Below, in pieces: positions 16,214 through 26,965 of a DNA stretch of 56,886 nt. The notes beneath the pieces are model-generated. The model ran no database searches, was not told where the DNA came from, and worked only from the letters and a program-made list of their open reading frames with translations. Origin of the DNA: Planktotalea sp. (lineage in GTDB: Bacteria > Pseudomonadota > Alphaproteobacteria > Rhodobacterales > Rhodobacteraceae); the NCBI RefSeq assembly GCF_018607965.1, contig NZ_JABBAM010000095.1, forward strand, positions 24,760-81,645, in the 5' to 3' direction. The position numbers and the translations under genes are program-made. The stretch's first letter is position 1; each line of letters begins with the position of its first letter.

Positions 16214-16947
16214 ATCAATTTGGATCCAGTAAAGATCAACAAAACATAGGTCAGAATGAAAAACGCACGTTCTGGCACCATGTAATGTGCCTTAACGCCG
16301 ATCCACGCGCCAATCAGCGCGAAGGGTGCAAGATACACGCCCACCATTAGCGTTTGCGCCGTAAAAATCCCCAGATAACTATACCCAACAGCTTTGAGCA
16401 GGTTCACAATCGTAAACACCAGAAGCGTGTTTGCATGATACTCAGTTTTGCTCATTTTCAACGACAGCATATACATTGCAGCCGGTGGCCCACCTGCATG
16501 GCTCACAAAACTGGTAAATCCAGCGACGCATCCCGCCAAAAGCCCTGCCACGACAGGCAATCTGGATTTCGCAACGGGCAAAACACCCAGCGCACGTGCG
16601 CCTTGCCACATCACAAACAGCAAAGCCATCGCGCCAATTAGAAAGCGGATAACGTCATCGTTGGTGATCTTGTAGATCACGACCCCCAAGATCACACCCG
16701 GCACAGATCCTACCATCAAAAGCCGCGCAGTAGGCCACTGCCACTTGCGCCAATATGGCTTGAGCGTGGTCAAATCGATCAAGATCAGCAGTGGCAACAT
16801 TATCCCCAACGCCTGGCCCGGCGCCAGAACCAGCGCAAGAATCGACGCGGACGCAAAAGACGCACCAGAGCCAAATCCGCCTTTAGAGATGCCTGCAAAG
16901 ACCGTAGCAAAGGCTGCAAGAGCAAAAAGTGGTAAATCGAAAATCAC
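16195..16947 (-). CDS. TauE/SafE family sulfite exporter-like permease
   Basis: The 250-residue membrane protein has about eight hydrophobic helices. It shows the repeat-type motif of the TauE/SafE (TSUP) family: AGISKGGFGSGASFASASIL near the N-terminus and GFTSFVSHAGGPPAAMYMLS in the second half. The family exports small sulfur-containing or organic anions; the substrate is unknown. Its start is divergent from mdh, 159 bases away, and its last codons take part in a strong hairpin shared with the convergent secreted-protein gene. Confidence 0.93.
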   Translation of the reverse strand: MIFDLPLFALAAFATVFAGISKGGFGSGASFASASILALVLAPGQALGIMLPLLILIDLTTLKPYWRKWQWPTARLLMVGSVPGVILGVVIYKITNDDVIRFLIGAMALLFVMWQGARALGVLPVAKSRLPVVAGLLAGCVAGFTSFVSHAGGPPAAMYMLSLKMSKTEYHANTLLVFTIVNLLKAVGYSYLGIFTAQTLMVGVYLAPFALIGAWIGVKAHYMVPERAFFILTYVLLIFTGSKLIFDAIT

Positions 16948-17027
16948 ACAGCCCTGCTCTCAAAAATCCAATTAAGATACGGCTTTACCGCGATCCCTGC
17001 ACGTTTGCCAGTTGTGCAGTTGTTAAC

Positions 17028-17040
17028 GCTGCAGCGCAGC
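17028..17040 (+). promoter_or_regulatory. GCTGC-AGC-GCAGC inverted repeat upstream of mdh
   Basis: This is a perfect five-pair inverted repeat with a three-base spacer, 66 bases before the mdh ATG. It fits GCYGC-N3-GCRGM of the EMC genes, but the spacer is AGC instead of AAY. A second inverted repeat, TTGCG-N6-CGCAA, follows at about 17044-17059. Confidence 0.35.
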
Positions 17041-17070
17041 ACCCTTGCGCCACGACGCAAACCGCACTAG

Positions 17071-18069
<999 letters not shown>

Positions 18070-18091
18070 GACACCCAAATATCTTAAGAAT

Positions 18092-18123
18092 AAGCCTCAG
18101 AGCTCCGCTCTGGGGCTTTTTTT
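18092..18123 (+). terminator. Intrinsic terminator after mdh
   Basis: AAGCCTCAGAGC pairs with GCTCTGGGGCTT over 12 positions (one GU) with a three-base loop, followed by a T7 run. It lies 22 bases after the mdh stop and separates mdh from the sucC operon. Confidence 0.93.
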
Positions 18124-18174
18124 ATGCGCTAAGCGAGTCGTTTTTTGAAAGATAAGCGCTCACCTCATAAGATT

Positions 18175-18205
18175 TGTGATCACACGTAAAACTCATGTGA
18201 TCACA
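18175..18205 (+). promoter_or_regulatory. Paired TGTGATCACA sites upstream of sucC
   Basis: Two perfect TGTGATCACA palindromes at 18175-18184 and 18196-18205 are 21 bp apart, both within TTGTGATCACA or TGTGATCACAA contexts. The pair is 100-130 bases upstream of sucC. The spacer contains CACGTAA, as does the sdhC pair in gene orientation. A half-site CCGTAATATTCAC follows at 18251. The arrangement implies that sdh and suc genes share a regulator. Confidence 0.65.
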
Positions 18206-18304
18206 AATGTCGGAATTATTACCTTTACGTCACTTTATCGTTTAATTCATCCGTAATATTCACACTAAGAGGGAAGTAATCGAAGCAAGACGGGACAGTT
18301 TCTT

Positions 18305-19501
18305 ATGAACATCCACGAATATCAGGCAAAAGCACTGCTCAAAAGTTACGGTGCGCCTGTTTCAGACGGTCGTGCCGTACTGAAAGCAGAAGACGCCAAA
18401 ACAGCCGCTGGTGAAATGGACGGACCACTTTGGGTCGTCAAAGCACAGATCCACGCAGGTGGTCGCGGCAAGGGGTCTTTCAAAGAAGCCGACGCTGGCG
18501 AAAAGGGCGGAGTCCGCTTGGCATTCTCCGCGACTGAAGCTGCTGAAGAAGCCAAAAAAATGCTTGGCCGCACATTGGTCACCCACCAGACTGGTCCGGC
18601 AGGTAAGCAAGTCAACCGCATCTACATCGAAGACGGTTCCGACATCGAGGCAGAGCTGTACCTCGCGCTTCTCGTGGATCGCCAAACATCACGCATTTCG
18701 TTCGTGTGCTCCACAGAAGGTGGCATGGATATCGAAGAGGTCGCAGCATCGACCCCAGAGAAAATCATCAGCTTTTCAGTAGATCCCGCGACTGGCTACC
18801 AAGCCTTTCATGGCCGCCGCATCGCTTTTGAACTCGGCCTTAAGGGCGCGCAGGTCAAGCAATGTGTTAAACTGATGGGCCAACTCTACCAAGCCTTCGT
18901 TGAAAAAGACATGGAACAGCTAGAGATCAACCCGTTGATCGTTCTGGAGGGCTCGGGCGATCTGAAAGTTCTCGACGCCAAAGTCGGTTTCGACGGCAAT
19001 GCCCTTTATCGTCATGCGGACATCGTTGCGCTGCGTGATGAAACAGAAGAAGACAGCAAAGAGCTTGAGGCATCCAAACACGACCTTAACTACATCGCTC
19101 TAGACGGTGAAATTGGCTGCATGGTCAATGGTGCGGGTCTTGCGATGGCAACAATGGACATCATCAAACTCTACGGTGCTGAGCCGGCTAACTTCCTTGA
19201 CGTAGGCGGTGGTGCCACCAAAGAGAAAGTGACTGAAGCTTTCAAAATTATTACGTCTGACCCACAGGTCAAAGGCATCCTGGTAAACATCTTCGGCGGC
19301 ATCATGCGCTGCGATGTGATTGCCGAGGGCGTTGTTGCTGCGGTGAAAGAGGTAGGTCTGAAAGTTCCACTTGTCGTTCGCCTTGAAGGCACGAACGTGG
19401 AAGAAGGCAAAGCAATCATCAATAATTCAGACGTTGATGTGATTGCAGCCGATGATCTTAAAGATGGTGCACAAAAAATTGTTAAAGCGGTAAAAGGATG
19501 A
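18305..19501 (+). CDS. sucC: Succinyl-CoA synthetase, beta subunit
   Basis: The 398-residue subunit carries the ATP-grasp nucleotide-binding domain ([29 protein letters not shown]) and the C-terminal CoA-ligase part with [17 protein letters not shown]. With SucD it makes succinate and NTP from succinyl-CoA. The ribosome-binding site is weak (GGGACAG). The stop overlaps the start of a small lipoprotein gene (ATGA). It is the first gene of the suc operon. Confidence 0.98.
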   Translation: MNIHEYQAKALLKSYGAPVSDGRAVLKAEDAKTAAGEMDGPLWVVKAQIHAGGRGKGSFKEADAGEKGGVRLAFSATEAAEEAKKMLGRTLVTHQTGPAGKQVNRIYIEDGSDIEAELYLALLVDRQTSRISFVCSTEGGMDIEEVAASTPEKIISFSVDPATGYQAFHGRRIAFELGLKGAQVKQCVKLMGQLYQAFVEKDMEQLEINPLIVLEGSGDLKVLDAKVGFDGNALYRHADIVALRDETEEDSKELEASKHDLNYIALDGEIGCMVNGAGLAMATMDIIKLYGAEPANFLDVGGGATKEKVTEAFKIITSDPQVKGILVNIFGGIMRCDVIAEGVVAAVKEVGLKVPLVVRLEGTNVEEGKAIINNSDVDVIAADDLKDGAQKIVKAVKG

Positions 19502-19695
19502 AGAACATGAAAAATGTAGTGATTGCTCTTGGTTTGGTTGTTTTGGTCTCAGCATGCGGCGGCCGTTCCGGAGGCGGTTTTGGTGGCGGCTCAGGTGTTG
19601 GTGTCGACTTGGCAACCAACACCGATCTATCCGCCAAACAAAATGGCCCTCAATACACAAGACCCCTACGGTCGAGGCACAGCGCTCGCACCTAA
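19498..19695 (+). CDS. Small lipoprotein between sucC and sucD, possibly frameshifted
   Basis: The 65-residue ORF starts at an ATGA overlap with sucC and has a lipoprotein signal ([14 protein letters not shown], lipobox VSAC) followed by a glycine-rich stretch. The tail in this frame ([11 protein letters not shown]) is arginine-rich and uses codons such as AGG and CTA that are rare in the neighbours. The +1 frame after the AAA at 19636-19638 reads [18 protein letters not shown] and stops at 19699, a more normal ending. A one-base insertion is therefore possible. The function is unknown; the position mirrors the lipoprotein in the sdh operon. Confidence 0.6.
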   Translation: MKNMKNVVIALGLVVLVSACGGRSGGGFGGGSGVGVDLATNTDLSAKQNGPQYTRPLRSRHSART

Positions 19696-19845
19696 ATAAC
19701 GCATTAGGCGCAAATGAAAATTTGTGTCGGAGCAAGCCCACTATCCGCTTTGGTTTTAAGGTTCCCGAACCAATGGAACTGCTGAACTAATTTGCGCAGG
19801 CATCGCGCCTGCGTCCCATAAAAATACATCTTAGGAGAACGCCAA

Positions 19846-20727
19846 ATGGCAGTCCTCGTAGACGAAAATACAAAAGTAATTTGTCAGGGCCTCACAGGCT
19901 CGCAAGGCACATTCCACTCAGAGCAAGCGATTGCCTACGGCACAAAAATGGTTGGGGGCGTCACGCCTGGCAAAGGTGGCATGACCCACATCGACCTGCC
20001 TGTTTTCAACTCGGTTCACGAAGCCAAGCACGTGACAGAGGCAAATGCCTCCGTAATTTACGTGCCGCCCCCCTTCGCAGCAGACTCCATTCTTGAGGCA
20101 ATTGATGCCGAGATGGAGCTGATCATCTGTATTACAGAAGGCATTCCAGTTCTCGACATGATGCGCGTTCAACGCGCGCTTGAGGGCAGCAAAAGCCGTC
20201 TTATCGGACCAAACTGCCCGGGCGTGATCACACCCGACGCGTGCAAAATCGGCATTATGCCCGGTCACATCCACAAGCGCGGCACATGTGGTGTGGTCTC
20301 CCGTTCTGGCACGCTCACATATGAAGCGGTCAAGCAGACAACGGATCTTGGTCTAGGCCAATCCACAGCGGTCGGTATTGGCGGTGACCCGATCAAGGGC
20401 ACAGAGCATATCGACGTTTTGGAAATGTTCTTGGCAGACCCTGAGACACAGTCAATCATCATGATCGGCGAAATCGGTGGTTCTGCCGAAGAAGAAGCGG
20501 CACAGTTCCTTGCAGATGAGAAAAAGAAAGGCCGTTGGAAGCCAACAGCTGGTTTCATCGCAGGCCGCACAGCCCCTCCCGGCCGCCGCATGGGCCACGC
20601 TGGCGCGATTGTTGCTGGTGGCAAAGGTGGTGCTGAGGACAAGATCAACGCAATGCGCGAAGCCGGTATTGTGGTGGCAGATAGCCCCGCAACACTTGGC
20701 GAAGCTGTTATTGAAGCGATCGGTTAA
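19846..20727 (+). CDS. sucD: Succinyl-CoA synthetase, alpha subunit
   Basis: The 293-residue subunit binds CoA through its N-terminal Rossmann domain ([20 protein letters not shown]) and carries the phosphorylated histidine in [22 protein letters not shown] is also typical. AGGAG precedes the ATG by seven bases. A 150-base gap separates it from the lipoprotein gene. A large hairpin structure follows its stop. Confidence 0.98.
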   Translation: MAVLVDENTKVICQGLTGSQGTFHSEQAIAYGTKMVGGVTPGKGGMTHIDLPVFNSVHEAKHVTEANASVIYVPPPFAADSILEAIDAEMELIICITEGIPVLDMMRVQRALEGSKSRLIGPNCPGVITPDACKIGIMPGHIHKRGTCGVVSRSGTLTYEAVKQTTDLGLGQSTAVGIGGDPIKGTEHIDVLEMFLADPETQSIIMIGEIGGSAEEEAAQFLADEKKKGRWKPTAGFIAGRTAPPGRRMGHAGAIVAGGKGGAEDKINAMREAGIVVADSPATLGEAVIEAIG

Positions 20728-20730
20728 GTG

Positions 20731-20815
20731 AAGCTGCCCCTCTCCATATCGCATTGGGCCGTGCCCATGGTCAGCAAGGTGCCATGCATCTTCCGATGGG
20801 GAGGGGCGGGTGCTT
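20731..20815 (+). other. Long inverted-repeat structure between sucD and the DUF805-sucA genes
   Basis: GCCCCTCTCCAT (20736-20747) pairs with ATGGGGAGGGGC (20796-20807) over 12 positions. It is extended by AAGC/GCTT outside and encloses a TGGGC-CGT-GCCCA hairpin and a TGG/CCA arm. There is no good T-tract. It could be a terminator-like attenuator or processing site that sets suc subunit ratios. I cannot match it to a known family. Confidence 0.45.
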
Positions 20816-20843
20816 TCTGCGTACATCAGAGTGGAATTTCTTA

Positions 20844-21320
20844 ATGTCTTCACTCCAATCAATCGCAACGAGCTTGCGCAAAAGCTTCACGTTTTCTGGC
20901 CGCGCTACGCGAAAGGAATTTTGGACTTTTTTTGTGTTCCACTTTGTTGCACTGATTATTGTATTCTGGGCAATCGTTTTGAATGCAACAGGAAGCGATA
21001 CTGTCGTTGCTCTAACCCTTTTGTGCGCTTTTATGGTCCTGATAATGCCTTTCGTGTCCGTTGGCTGGCGGCGCTACCATGATATTGGTAGAGCAGGTTG
21101 GCCAAGCATCCTACCCTATCTCCTCTGGACATGTGGCATTCTATTTTCATTCATAGAGCGCGAATTTTTTTCATCTGGCCAGTTAGGCGGCATTGTCAGC
21201 GCTATGATGGCCTATTCAAGTTTTATGGTCGCAGGCATCGCCGTGCTTGTACCACTATTCCGCCCCTCCCAGCCCAGCTCAAACCAATACGGTCCTAATC
21301 CTCACAAGGTGTCTTTATGA
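20844..21320 (+). CDS. DUF805 membrane protein
   Basis: The 158-residue protein has the DUF805 layout: the FSGRATRKEFWTFFVFHFVA entry motif, about four membrane helices, and WRRYHDIGRAGWPSIL with the conserved R-R-x-H-D-x-G-x-S/A-G-W pattern. The chosen start (MSSLQSIATSLRKSF) is at the domain start; the track adds 30 residues from the structured leader. Its stop overlaps the sucA start (ATGA), so sucA translation is coupled to it. No function is known for this family. Confidence 0.88.
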   Translation: MSSLQSIATSLRKSFTFSGRATRKEFWTFFVFHFVALIIVFWAIVLNATGSDTVVALTLLCAFMVLIMPFVSVGWRRYHDIGRAGWPSILPYLLWTCGILFSFIEREFFSSGQLGGIVSAMMAYSSFMVAGIAVLVPLFRPSQPSSNQYGPNPHKVSL

Positions 21321-24277
21321 ACGACCAAAGCCCAAACGACGTGTTCCACGCCTCCTCTTTCATGCAAGGCCATAACGCCGAGTATTTAGAGCAGCTTTAT
21401 GCGCAATACGCCAACGACCCGAATGCGGTTGATGCAGCGTGGCAGGAGTTCTTTTCCCAGCTTGGCGACGCAGATATGGACGTAAAAGCAGAGGCCGCTG
21501 GCCCCTCTTGGGCACGCAATGATTGGCCGCCAGTTCCGAATGATGAGTTGACTGCCGCGCTTGATGGCCAATGGGCGGAGCAGGTCGAGACCAAAGCTGC
21601 TGGCAACAAGATCAAATCCAAAGCCGCCGCCGCAGGTGTCGAAGTCAGTGACGAGGCGATCAAACGTGCCGTGCTCGACTCTATCCGCGCGCTCATGATT
21701 ATTCGTGCCTACCGCATCCGTGGCCACTTGGCCGCTGATCTTGACCCCCTTGGCATGCGCGAAGCGTCCAAGCATCCGGAACTCGATGCAAAATCCTACG
21801 GCTTTACCGACGCCGACATGGATCGACCGATCTTCATCGACAACGTGCTAGGTCTACAAATTGCGTCGATGCGCCAAATCTTGGACATTGTGAAACGCAC
21901 GTATTGTGGCACATTCGCCCTGCAATACATGCACATTTCTAATCCAGAAGAAGCCGCATGGCTTAAAGAACGCATCGAAGGCTTGGGGAAAGAAATCCAG
22001 TTTTCCCGTGAGGGCCGCAAAGCAATCCTGAACAAGATGGTCGAAGCCGAAGGTTTTGAGAAATTCTTGCACGTCAAATACATGGGCACCAAACGCTTCG
22101 GCCTAGATGGCGGCGAAAGCCTGATCCCTGCGATGGAGCAAGTCATCAAACGTGGCGGTGCCCTTGGCGTGCAAGATATCGTGATCGGCATGCCCCATCG
22201 TGGTCGTCTTTCGGTGCTTGCCAACGTGATGAGCAAACCCTACCGCGCGATCTTCAACGAATTTCAAGGCGGCAGTTTCAAACCTGAAGATGTCGATGGG
22301 TCCGGCGATGTGAAATATCACCTTGGTGCCAGCTCTGATCGTGAGTTTGACAATAACTCGGTCCACTTGTCGCTAACCGCGAACCCGTCGCATCTTGAGG
22401 CAGTTAACCCAGTTGTGATCGGCAAAGTGCGCGCCAAGCAGGACCAACTGAACGACATCGATCGTACCAAAGTCATGCCAATCTTGCTGCACGGCGACGC
22501 TGCCTTTGCGGGCCAAGGCGTTGTTGCTGAATGTTTCGCGCTGTCTGGTCTGCGGGGTCACAAAACCGGTGGAACGATGCATATCGTTGTGAACAACCAG
22601 ATCGGCTTTACGACCGCACCACATTTCTCGCGGTCCTCGCCCTATCCCACTGACAACGCGCTTGTCGTTGAATCGCCAATCTTCCATGTGAACGGAGATG
22701 ATCCAGAAGCTGTTGTTCACGCTGCAAAAGTTGCGACCGAATTCCGCCAGAGGTTCCACAAAGACGTGGTAATTGATCTTATTTGCTACCGCCGCTTTGG
22801 TCACAACGAGGGCGATGAGCCCATGTTCACAAACCCGGTCATGTACAAAAAGATCAAGACTCACAAAACCACACTTAGCCTCTATACTGAGCGTCTCGTT
22901 AAAGACGGCCTGATCCCAGAAGGCGAGATCGAGGACATGAAAGCTGCGTTCCAAGCGCATCTCAATAATGAATTTGAAGCAGGCAAAGACTACAAACCCA
23001 ACAAGGCCGACTGGCTGGACGGTAAGTGGTCGCATTTGGATCGCAACAAAGACGATTACCAACGTGGCGACACTGCAATTGCATCTGAAACACTGGCCGA
23101 CGTCGGCAAAGCGCTCACAACCGTACCTGACGGTTTCCCAATTCATAAAACGGTTAACCGTATTCTGGATGCCAAGAAGAAGATGCTCGAAACTGGTGAA
23201 GGTTTTGATTGGGCAACGGGCGAAGCACTGGCGTTTGGGTCTTTGCTGACAGAAAATCTTGCGGTTCGTTTGTCTGGACAGGACAGCACGCGCGGCACGT
23301 TCTCGCATCGTCACTCCGGCATCATCAACCAAGATACGGAAGAACGCTACTACCCGCTTAACAATATCCGTGCAGGTCAGGCCAATTACGAGGTCATCGA
23401 TTCAATGCTGTCCGAGTACGCGGTGCTTGGGTTTGAGTACGGGTATTCCATGGCTGAACCAAACGCATTGACCCTTTGGGAAGCGCAATTCGGCGATTTT
23501 GCCAACGGCGCACAGATCATGTTTGACCAATTCATCAGCTCTGGTGAAAGCAAATGGTTGCGCATGTCAGGTCTTGTCGTGCTCTTGCCGCATGGCTTTG
23601 AGGGCCAAGGCCCAGAGCATTCTTCTGCCCGTCTTGAGCGTTTCTTACAGATGTGTGGTCAGGACAACTGGATCGTCGCAAACTGTACAACACCAGCCAA
23701 CTATTTCCACATCCTGCGCCGCCAGTTGCATCGTAATTTCCGCAAGCCACTTGTTCTGATGACGCCCAAATCTTTGTTGCGTCACAAAATGGCCGTCAGC
23801 AAAGCTGAGGAATTCACGACGGGATCTAGCTTCCACCGCGTTCTTTGGGACGACGCACAGTACGGTAATTCAGACACGAAATTGGTTGCGGACAACAAAA
23901 TCAAACGCGTCGTGATGTGTTCGGGCAAGGTCTACTACGATCTGCTGGAAGAACGCGATGCGCGTGGCATCAATGACATCTACATTTTGCGTTACGAGCA
24001 GTTCTACCCGTTCCCCGCCAATTCATCTGTGAACGAGCTGAAACGCTTCAAGAACGCGGAAATGGTCTGGTGTCAGGAAGAACCCAAAAACCAGGGTGCT
24101 TGGACCTTTATGGAGCCAAACATTGAATGGGCTCTCGGCAAAATTGAAGCGAAACATCAGCGCCCCGTTTACGTGGGTCGCACCGCATCGGCGTCACCTG
24201 CAACAGGTCTCGCCAGCATCCACAAAGCACAACAATCAGCGCTCGTTAACGACGCACTGACACTGGAAGGGAAGTAA
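21317..24277 (+). CDS. sucA: 2-oxoglutarate dehydrogenase E1 component
   Basis: The 986-residue thiamine-diphosphate enzyme decarboxylates 2-oxoglutarate and passes the succinyl group to the lipoyl domain of SucB. The N-terminal segment (SFMQGHNAEYLEQLYAQYAN) is the E2-docking region. HLGASSDREF, NPSHLEAVNPVVIGKVRA and LLHGDAAFAGQGVV form the active site, and FGHNEGDEP lies near the cofactor. The start is coupled to the DUF805 stop. sucB follows after three bases with GGAAGGGAAG as its ribosome-binding site. Confidence 0.98.
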   Translation: MNDQSPNDVFHASSFMQGHNAEYLEQLYAQYANDPNAVDAAWQEFFSQLGDADMDVKAEAAGPSWARNDWPPVPNDELTAALDGQWAEQVETKAAGNKIKSKAAAAGVEVSDEAIKRAVLDSIRALMIIRAYRIRGHLAADLDPLGMREASKHPELDAKSYGFTDADMDRPIFIDNVLGLQIASMRQILDIVKRTYCGTFALQYMHISNPEEAAWLKERIEGLGKEIQFSREGRKAILNKMVEAEGFEKFLHVKYMGTKRFGLDGGESLIPAMEQVIKRGGALGVQDIVIGMPHRGRLSVLANVMSKPYRAIFNEFQGGSFKPEDVDGSGDVKYHLGASSDREFDNNSVHLSLTANPSHLEAVNPVVIGKVRAKQDQLNDIDRTKVMPILLHGDAAFAGQGVVAECFALSGLRGHKTGGTMHIVVNNQIGFTTAPHFSRSSPYPTDNALVVESPIFHVNGDDPEAVVHAAKVATEFRQRFHKDVVIDLICYRRFGHNEGDEPMFTNPVMYKKIKTHKTTLSLYTERLVKDGLIPEGEIEDMKAAFQAHLNNEFEAGKDYKPNKADWLDGKWSHLDRNKDDYQRGDTAIASETLADVGKALTTVPDGFPIHKTVNRILDAKKKMLETGEGFDWATGEALAFGSLLTENLAVRLSGQDSTRGTFSHRHSGIINQDTEERYYPLNNIRAGQANYEVIDSMLSEYAVLGFEYGYSMAEPNALTLWEAQFGDFANGAQIMFDQFISSGESKWLRMSGLVVLLPHGFEGQGPEHSSARLERFLQMCGQDNWIVANCTTPANYFHILRRQLHRNFRKPLVLMTPKSLLRHKMAVSKAEEFTTGSSFHRVLWDDAQYGNSDTKLVADNKIKRVVMCSGKVYYDLLEERDARGINDIYILRYEQFYPFPANSSVNELKRFKNAEMVWCQEEPKNQGAWTFMEPNIEWALGKIEAKHQRPVYVGRTASASPATGLASIHKAQQSALVNDALTLEGK

Positions 24278-24280
24278 CCC

Positions 24281-25774
24281 ATGACAACTGAAATTCGCGT
24301 TCCGACGCTGGGCGAGTCTGTCACCGAGGCCACAGTGGCCACATGGTTCAAAAAGCCAGGCGATACGGTCGCAGTTGATGAAATGCTCTGTGAGCTGGAA
24401 ACCGATAAAGTGACCGTTGAGGTCCCTGCGACTGCCGCTGGTATAATGGGTGAAATTGTTGCCGCTGAAGGCGACACCGTTGGTGTTGACGCACTTCTAG
24501 CCACGATCCTTGAAGGATCAGGCAAAAAAAGTGCGCCGACTGAGACCAAAGCAGCAAAAGCTGCACCCGCGAAAGAAACAACAGGCGCTGCAAGCGTTGA
24601 CGTTATGGTTCCCACACTTGGTGAATCTGTAACTGAGGCGACGGTCAGCACTTGGTTCAAAAAGGTCGGCGATACCGTCGCGCAGGATGAAATGCTCTGC
24701 GAACTTGAAACTGACAAAGTTTCTGTCGAAGTCCCTGCACCTGCTGCCGGTGTCTTGTCAGAAATTATCGCCGCTGAAGGCGCAACAGTTGATGCGTCTG
24801 CTAAACTCGCCGTTATCGGCGGCGCAAGTGCGTCCGCAAGTTCAGCACCCGCTGAGGCAGCGGCCGCTCCGTCTGCAGGCGGCAAAGACGTCGAAGATGC
24901 GCCTTCTGCCAAAAAAGCCATGGCCGAAGCAGGTATCAGCCGTGACGCGGTCACTGGCTCGGGCCGTGATGGGCGCATCATGAAAGACGATGTTGCCAAA
25001 GCACTCTCTTCTTCACCTGCTCCTGCCGCGGCTCCCGCAGCGGCCCCACGCGCGCCCGTTGCTGCATCTGACGCATCACGTGAGGAACGTGTGAAGATGA
25101 CACGCCTGCGCCAGACAATCGCGCGTCGCCTGAAAGAAAGCCAGAACACAGCCGCAATGCTGACCACCTATAATGAGGTCGACATGACCGAGGTGATAGC
25201 GCTACGTAACGAATACAAAGACCTGTTTCTCAAGAAGCATGGCGTCAAACTGGGTTTCATGTCTTTCTTCACAAAGGCCTGTATCCATGCCTTGAATGAA
25301 GTGCCCGAAGTGAACGCCGAAATAGATGGCACCGATGTTGTCTACAAGAACTTCGTTCACATGGGCATCGCAGCAGGCACGCCAACTGGTCTGGTCGTTC
25401 CGGTCATCCGTGACGCAGACGCAATGTCCTTTGCGGGCATCGAAAAAGCCATCGCTGAAAAAGGCGCGCGCGCGCGTGACGGCAAATTGTCCATGGCGGA
25501 AATGCAGGGCGGCACGTTCACTATTTCCAACGGTGGTGTTTACGGCTCGCTTATGTCGTCACCAATCTTGAACCCGCCGCAATCTGGCATCCTCGGCATG
25601 CACAAAATCCAAGACCGCCCAATGGCGATTAAAGGGCAGGTTGTGATCCGCCCAATGATGTATCTGGCCCTGTCCTACGATCACCGTATCGTCGACGGCA
25701 AAGGTGCGGTGACGTTCCTTGTGCGCGTGAAAGAAGCCCTGGAAGATCCACGCCGCCTGCTTATGGATCTTTGA
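24281..25774 (+). CDS. sucB: Dihydrolipoamide succinyltransferase E2 with two lipoyl domains
   Basis: The 497-residue protein has two tandem lipoyl domains instead of the single one in E. coli SucB. The first spans about residues 3-77 (lipoylated K43 in ETDKVTVEV) and the second about 106-180 (ETDKVSVEV). Both start [13 protein letters not shown] and are very similar, so they look like an internal duplication. They are joined by Ala/Pro/Lys-rich linkers, then a peripheral subunit-binding domain ([20 protein letters not shown]) and the catalytic domain with [13 protein letters not shown], carrying the catalytic His and Asp. It transfers succinyl groups to CoA in the 2-oxoglutarate dehydrogenase complex. 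Confidence 0.97.
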   Translation: MTTEIRVPTLGESVTEATVATWFKKPGDTVAVDEMLCELETDKVTVEVPATAAGIMGEIVAAEGDTVGVDALLATILEGSGKKSAPTETKAAKAAPAKETTGAASVDVMVPTLGESVTEATVSTWFKKVGDTVAQDEMLCELETDKVSVEVPAPAAGVLSEIIAAEGATVDASAKLAVIGGASASASSAPAEAAAAPSAGGKDVEDAPSAKKAMAEAGISRDAVTGSGRDGRIMKDDVAKALSSSPAPAAAPAAAPRAPVAASDASREERVKMTRLRQTIARRLKESQNTAAMLTTYNEVDMTEVIALRNEYKDLFLKKHGVKLGFMSFFTKACIHALNEVPEVNAEIDGTDVVYKNFVHMGIAAGTPTGLVVPVIRDADAMSFAGIEKAIAEKGARARDGKLSMAEMQGGTFTISNGGVYGSLMSSPILNPPQSGILGMHKIQDRPMAIKGQVVIRPMMYLALSYDHRIVDGKGAVTFLVRVKEALEDPRRLLMDL

Positions 25775-25784
25775 TTCAAGCGCT

Positions 25785-25985
25785 ATGGCCTATCTGAAAC
25801 CTCAAACGCTTACCTGCCCACAGTGTAGTTTTAGCGCAAAGGTGGATTGGGTCATTGGTGTCGGACCAAATAGCAAACCTGGCCAGACGCCCTCGCGGCG
25901 TCTGCTCCATATCACGCCCTTTACGCGTGACCCCGATGACAAGAATGTCCTAATTTGTCCCGAATGCGAGGCACATGTCACATGA
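25785..25985 (+). CDS. Small zinc-ribbon protein
   Basis: This 66-residue ORF has two CPxC pairs, CPQC near residue 11 and CPEC near residue 59, a likely zinc site. It starts ten bases after sucB, and its stop overlaps the start of the glycosyltransferase gene (ATGA). No ribosome-binding site is obvious. It is part of a three-gene block inserted between sucB and lpdA. I do not know a function. Confidence 0.7.
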   Translation: MAYLKPQTLTCPQCSFSAKVDWVIGVGPNSKPGQTPSRRLLHITPFTRDPDDKNVLICPECEAHVT

Positions 25986-26965
25986 ATGCGCTTGAAAAAA
26001 CGGCTGTCGTCGCTTGCATGCGCAATGAGAGGCTCTTCATCGTGGAATGGGTCGCGTATCACCGCGCGATTGGCTTTGATAAGATCGTCATCTGTTCAAA
26101 CGATTGCACGGATGGTTCGGACGCATTGCTTGATGCGCTTGAAACAGCAGGTGTGATTACCCATCTTTACCATAACGTTCCTCAAGGCGACACGCCCCAA
26201 GACAGCGGTATGCGCACCGCGTTTGCGCATCTTGAACAGACCAATATTCAATGGGTCGCGCATATTGACGCCGATGAGTTCATAAATATCTGTCTTGGCG
26301 GCGGGTACGTTGCAGACTTGCTTACTCAAGCGGGTGACGGCGATGTGATTGCCCTGCCTTGGTGGGCCTACGGCGACAACGCCCATGTAGGTTGGCCCGG
26401 CGACGTCCTCACTAAATTCACCCAAGCCGAAGCCACACCATCCGAAAAAACCGCGAAGTTTAAATCAATTTTTCGCTTTCGCAATTTCACCCATGCCAAC
26501 GATAACATGCCCACGGGTCCGAAAGTCAAAAATCCCAAAGTGCGCTCTGCCAATGGTAACCCTCTTAACGACGAAGGTCTCTACGGCGCAAAGCGCGCCA
26601 AGTATCGCCCGCTCGACACGGCGCTTTTCCCCGAAGCTGCGTGCGTGAACCACTATGCAGTTCCCTCGCGTGATGTCTTTCTAATGAAGAATGATCGCGG
26701 TGACGGCCAAGGCAAAGCCAGCGACAAATACCACATCGGTTCACGCTGGCACAAAATCGCAAACCAAAACGCGCAACCAAACCATTCAATTCAACGTCAT
26801 CTCGGCGCAACGCAGATCGAAATGGCACGTCTGCGCGCATACCCCGAAATTGCCATCGCCGAAGCCCATTGCAAGGCTTGGTTCAATGAACGCAGCCAAA
26901 TGCTCCTAACCGCTGATCAAATCGAAAAATGGTCAAAGCCCCACGCCAGAAAGCAACGACAATGA
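25982..26965 (+). CDS. Glycosyltransferase family 2-like protein (Glyco_tranf_2_4/GT92 type)
   Basis: The 327-residue protein begins with a glycosyltransferase fold (TAVVACMRNERLFIVEWVAY; SNDCTDGSDALLDAL) and has the metal-binding DXD-like motif in HIDADEF. The family transfers sugars to unknown acceptors, often in surface polysaccharides. The start is the ATG overlapping the zinc-ribbon stop; the track start is nine codons earlier. Its own stop overlaps the MAPEG start. No other polysaccharide gene is nearby, so the acceptor is unknown. Confidence 0.87.
   Translation: MNALEKTAVVACMRNERLFIVEWVAYHRAIGFDKIVICSNDCTDGSDALLDALETAGVITHLYHNVPQGDTPQDSGMRTAFAHLEQTNIQWVAHIDADEFINICLGGGYVADLLTQAGDGDVIALPWWAYGDNAHVGWPGDVLTKFTQAEATPSEKTAKFKSIFRFRNFTHANDNMPTGPKVKNPKVRSANGNPLNDEGLYGAKRAKYRPLDTALFPEAACVNHYAVPSRDVFLMKNDRGDGQGKASDKYHIGSRWHKIANQNAQPNHSIQRHLGATQIEMARLRAYPEIAIAEAHCKAWFNERSQMLLTADQIEKWSKPHARKQRQ

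Noticed and set aside
20223-20232. GTGATCACAC in sucD as a further palindrome site
   Set aside because: It lies in coding sequence, lacks the leading T of the motif and has no partner 21 bp away, so chance is sufficient.
22373-23332. 319-residue ORF on the minus strand
   Set aside because: It lies fully inside sucA on the opposite strand, has no family features, and is a shadow of codon bias.
24169-25167. 332-residue Ser/Ala-rich ORF on the minus strand
   Set aside because: Antisense to sucB; its low-complexity composition mirrors the Ala/Pro/Lys linkers of the real protein.
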